NCBI GenBank assembly: GCA_946623485.1
Contig: CAMORF010000110.1
Location: forward strand, 1 to 7,292
Length of the DNA: 7,292 nt
Source of the DNA: an uncultured Clostridia bacterium
GTDB taxonomy: Bacteria > Bacillota > Clostridia > Lachnospirales > Lachnospiraceae
Direction of reading: 5' to 3'
The translations under genes and the position numbers were made by a program. How positions within the stretch are numbered: the first letter of the stretch is position 1; the number at the start of each line of letters is the position of its first letter. Below, piece after piece: positions 5,248 to 7,292 of the stretch. The notes beneath the pieces are model-generated. The model made no database searches, was not told where the DNA came from, and saw only the letters and a program-made list of their open reading frames with translations.

Positions 5248-6239
5248 AAAGATTGAGAAGAAAAGGAAATGCAGGAAAATGTGTAAGGATGGCGTCTCTG
5301 TCAGTGTTGTCCGCGTTGATGGTGATGCACATGGGCGCCCAGATCCCTCTGGCTCAGGAGACGGAAACGGGAAAAAAGGGAACGTTCGGGCTGGAAACGG
5401 AAGTTGGAAAAAAGGGAACGTTCGGACAGGAGACGGAAAGCGAACTGGCTGCGCCGTCTTCCAGGACTGCATCCTCGTCTGACATGGTGCCGGTTCAGAA
5501 GGTAACAGAAGACTGGATGGTTCCGGTGACAGCGCAGGAGCTGCGGGATGGGGAATATGAGATTGACGTCAATTCAAGCTCATCCATGTTTCAGATTGCT
5601 TCATGCACGCTGAAGGTAGCTGATGGTGCAATGCGTGCTGAGATGACGATGAGCGGTACCGGCTATCTGTACCTGTATCCAGGAACCCCAGAGGAGGCTG
5701 CGGCAGCGAAGAAGGAAGCGCTGATTCCGTTCCAGGAGATGGAGGATGGAACCCATGTTTTCACTATTCCGGTTGCGAAGCTGGATGAGAGCATGGAATG
5801 CGCGGCTTACAGTAAGCGGAAAGAAAAGTGGTATGGCCGCCAGCTATGCTTTGTGGCGGAATCGCTCAGCCCGGATGCATTTTTAAAAGAGCGTGGGAAC
5901 AGTGCCGCAAACCTGGATCTGGAGGATGGGCACTATACGGCTGAGGTAGCTCTTTCAGGCGGATCCGGGAGGGCTTCTGTCGCATCTCCGGCTGCGATCA
6001 GAGCCCATCAGGGAGAATTGACTGCAACGATCGAGTGGAGCAGCTCCAATTATGATTATATGATCGTGGACGGAGAGAAATACCTGCCGGTAAACAAAGA
6101 AGGGAACTCGGTGTTTGAGATTCCTGTCACGGCATTCGACCGCCCTATTCATGTGAAGGCGGACACCACAGCGATGAGCAAACCTTATGAGATCGAATAT
6201 GAGCTTACATTTGATTCGGAAACGATTACGAAACAGTGA
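5238..6239 (+). CDS. Exported protein with two NEAT-like beta domains
   Basis: This encodes 333 residues from ATG 5238, chosen because AGGGG lies 7 nt upstream. A basic n-region (RGKRLRRKGNAGKCVR) and hydrophobic segment (about 18-39) form a signal peptide with likely cleavage PLA before QETE. Residues 41-64 are two 12-residue ETE repeats. Two beta-rich domains follow. The first, from about 101 to 215, opens with DGEYEIDV and holds MSGTGYLYLYPG. The second, from about 228 to 333, opens with DGHYTAEV and holds NYDYMIVDGEKYLPV (Tyr272/Tyr274) and a closing PYEIEYELTFD strand. The DGxYxx opening and Tyr-rich strands resemble NEAT domains, which bind heme in Isd-type systems, so a tetrapyrrole or metal-complex capture role is inferred. 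There is no LPXTG motif, lipobox or C-terminal membrane helix, so it should be released or held by partners. Confidence 0.85.
   Translation: MRGKRLRRKGNAGKCVRMASLSVLSALMVMHMGAQIPLAQETETGKKGTFGLETEVGKKGTFGQETESELAAPSSRTASSSDMVPVQKVTEDWMVPVTAQELRDGEYEIDVNSSSSMFQIASCTLKVADGAMRAEMTMSGTGYLYLYPGTPEEAAAAKKEALIPFQEMEDGTHVFTIPVAKLDESMECAAYSKRKEKWYGRQLCFVAESLSPDAFLKERGNSAANLDLEDGHYTAEVALSGGSGRASVASPAAIRAHQGELTATIEWSSSNYDYMIVDGEKYLPVNKEGNSVFEIPVTAFDRPIHVKADTTAMSKPYEIEYELTFDSETITKQ
5358..5429 (+). repeat. Two 36-nt in-frame repeats after the signal peptide
   Basis: The units 5358-5393 and 5394-5429 encode ETETGKKGTFGL and ETEVGKKGTFGQ, and a third ETE starts at 5430. The repeat begins two residues after the predicted cleavage point, like the ETE linker of cbiK, and mixes acidic ETE with basic GKKG. 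Confidence 0.85.
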
Positions 6240-7292
6240 TTCAATCGGTGCAGGAAGCAGGGAAAGGGGCAGGGGAACGGCCCCTTTCCTGTTGCTTCTG
6301 GTACTTACGGTGTGTCTGTCTCTCCGGATACCGCAGTACATGCTGCAGAATACTTTCCTGGTTTATGCCGCGGAACCGGAAGCAGAGAGGGCGGAGATTC
6401 CGTCTCTTGAGTGGGCCGGGGACATGGAACTGGCTTATGCCAGGGAATTCCAGGTGGATTATTACAGGGCAGCCGGGCAGGAGACAGAGAAAAAAAAGAA
6501 GGATTCGGATTCGGCGGTGGCGAAGATCCGGAATACGGATTCGGCAGCGAAGACCCAGAATACGGATACGGCAGCGAAGACTCAGAATACGGATTCGGCA
6601 GCGAAGACCCAGAATACGGATACGGCAGCGAAGATCCATGATCCGGATCTGGAAGGCGTGGAGTATGCACTGATTACGATTCATTCTGATCAGCGATGCC
6701 TGCTGGTTGAGGAGGGTGCACCGGTTCCGGAAGGACTTCCGGATGATATGACAGTTCTTCAGAAACCACTGGATCATATCTATGCTGCCTCTTCCAGCTG
6801 CCCGGATTTTTTTCGTGAATTGGGAGTCCTTGACCAGATTACCATGACAAGCACGAAGGCCCGGGACTGGACGATCCCTTCGATCCGGAAGGCGGTATCC
6901 GATGAGAACATGGCATATGTCGGGAAATACTCCGCGCCGGACTATGAATATATCTTAGATGAGGGCTGTGACCTGTGCATTGAAAACACCATGATCTTCC
7001 ACGCGCCGGAGGTATCTGAGATGCTGAAGCGTCTTGGAATCCCTGTACTGATTGAGTATTCCAGCTATGAGACGGAGCCCCTCGGCAGGCTGGAATGGAT
7101 CCGGCTATACGGGCTGCTGACCGACAGGATGGAAGCGGCAGATGCATTTTTCCAGGAACAGGTGGCGCAGATGCGGGAGACGATTGGGGCGGAAGGAGCA
7201 GACAGGGCGCAGGAGACGATTGGGGCGGAAGGAGCAGACAGGGCGCAGGAGAAGGTTGCGGCAGAAGAGGCAGGCAAGCCGTCTGAGACGAT
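6199..7292 (+). CDS. Class III ABC substrate-binding protein, 3'-truncated by the window edge
   Basis: This is a siderophore/heme/cobalamin-type binding protein (FepB/BtuF fold); 364 complete codons are visible. It would capture a metal chelate outside the membrane and pass it to a FecCD-type importer. Recognisable parts are MELAYAREFQVDYY, EYALITIHSDQRCLLVEEG, YVGKYSAPDYEYILDEGCD, MIFHAPEVSEMLKRLGIPV and EPLGRLEWIRLYGLL. A 9-residue repeat array (112-147) splits the first two blocks, and a 12-residue repeat array starts near 327. The hydrophobic stretch APFLLLLVLTVCLSL (28-42) is the export signal. LTVC does not fit a lipobox well. The start is uncertain: ATG 6199 overlaps the previous gene by 41 nt and has a basic n-region, while ATG 6187, TTG 6292, GTG 6310 and ATG 6340 are alternatives. 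None has a good Shine-Dalgarno. Confidence 0.85.
   Translation, partial: MSLHLIRKRLRNSDSIGAGSRERGRGTAPFLLLLVLTVCLSLRIPQYMLQNTFLVYAAEPEAERAEIPSLEWAGDMELAYAREFQVDYYRAAGQETEKKKKDSDSAVAKIRNTDSAAKTQNTDTAAKTQNTDSAAKTQNTDTAAKIHDPDLEGVEYALITIHSDQRCLLVEEGAPVPEGLPDDMTVLQKPLDHIYAASSSCPDFFRELGVLDQITMTSTKARDWTIPSIRKAVSDENMAYVGKYSAPDYEYILDEGCDLCIENTMIFHAPEVSEMLKRLGIPVLIEYSSYETEPLGRLEWIRLYGLLTDRMEAADAFFQEQVAQMRETIGAEGADRAQETIGAEGADRAQEKVAAEEAGKPSET
6254..6298 (+). terminator. Strong hairpin between the NEAT-like gene and the binding protein
   Basis: GGAAAGGGGC (6261-6270) pairs perfectly with GCCCCTTTCC (6280-6289). GAAGCA (6254-6259)/TGCTTC (6293-6298) extends the stem past a small bulge. It starts 14 nt after the NEAT-like stop codon. 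No clean T-run follows, so it may be an attenuating terminator, an mRNA processing or stability element, or a translation block for the next gene, whose open frame runs through it. Confidence 0.5.
6532..6639 (+). repeat. Four 27-nt repeats inside the binding-protein gene
   Basis: Units at 6532, 6559, 6586 and 6613 encode NTDSAAKTQ, NTDTAAKTQ, NTDSAAKTQ and NTDTAAKIH. The first three differ at only a few bases and the last has drifted at its end. A degenerate fifth copy, DSDSAVAKIR, precedes them (about 6502-6531). The length is a multiple of three, so copy-number change keeps the reading frame. Confidence 0.92.
7177..7292 (+). repeat. 36-nt repeats running off the right edge
   Basis: Units 7177-7212 and 7213-7248 are identical and encode ETIGAEGADRAQ. 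Unit 7249-7284 is diverged (EKVAAEEAGKPS), and a fourth begins at 7285 with GAGACGAT. The array starts right after FFQEQVAQMR, where these binding proteins have the long helix joining the two lobes. Its full length cannot be seen. Confidence 0.88.

Noticed and set aside
6532..6639. CRISPR array
   Set aside because: The 27-nt units are contiguous with no unique spacers, and they translate in frame with a protein.
6241..6777. Minus-strand and other plus-strand frames across the 27-nt repeats
   Set aside because: A repeat whose unit is a multiple of three keeps several frames open. RIRILGLRC- and EYGFGSEDP-type products are shadows of the binding-protein gene.

Overview
The window looks like chromosomal DNA from a Gram-positive anaerobe of the Clostridia, most likely a Lachnospiraceae-type gut bacterium with moderately high GC. 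This is inferred from the strong AGGAGG-type ribosome binding sites, signal-peptide proteins with ETE-rich mature N-termini, the fused ATPase/FtsX-type exporter, and an exported CbiK beside a class III substrate-binding protein. The species cannot be read from the sequence. All supported genes are on the + strand.

Positions 1-278 are non-coding and hold a 33-bp imperfect direct repeat and two small inverted repeats. A two-gene exporter unit follows. It consists of a 121-residue exported, highly charged small protein (279-644) and a 990-residue ABC exporter (641-3613) with the ATPase at its N-terminus and an FtsX/MacB-like permease behind it. Stop and start overlap as GTGA. A hairpin without a T-run lies just after the exporter, followed by a spacer of about 190 bp.

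The second half (3801-7292) looks like a metal/tetrapyrrole acquisition locus. Its genes are cbiK with a signal peptide (3801-4784), an exported protein with two NEAT-like beta domains (5238-6239), and a class III substrate-binding protein that runs off the right edge (6199-7292). The likely arrangement is capture by the NEAT-like protein, handling of metal or tetrapyrrole outside the membrane by exported CbiK, and delivery by the binding protein to a permease/ATPase lying to the right. The ligand (heme, corrinoid, cobalt or another metal chelate) is not determined by the sequence.

Two things stand out. The roughly 450-bp gap between cbiK and the NEAT-like gene contains no credible gene but is densely self-complementary. 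It has a terminator-like hairpin, a 90-nt rod, a bulged hairpin and a closed multi-helix domain with a GNRA loop, and I match it to no riboswitch class I know. In addition, the three proteins of this locus carry in-frame minisatellite-like repeats with ET-rich units. In the binding protein, one array appears to be inserted inside a conserved part of the fold, and a second begins later and continues past the window edge.
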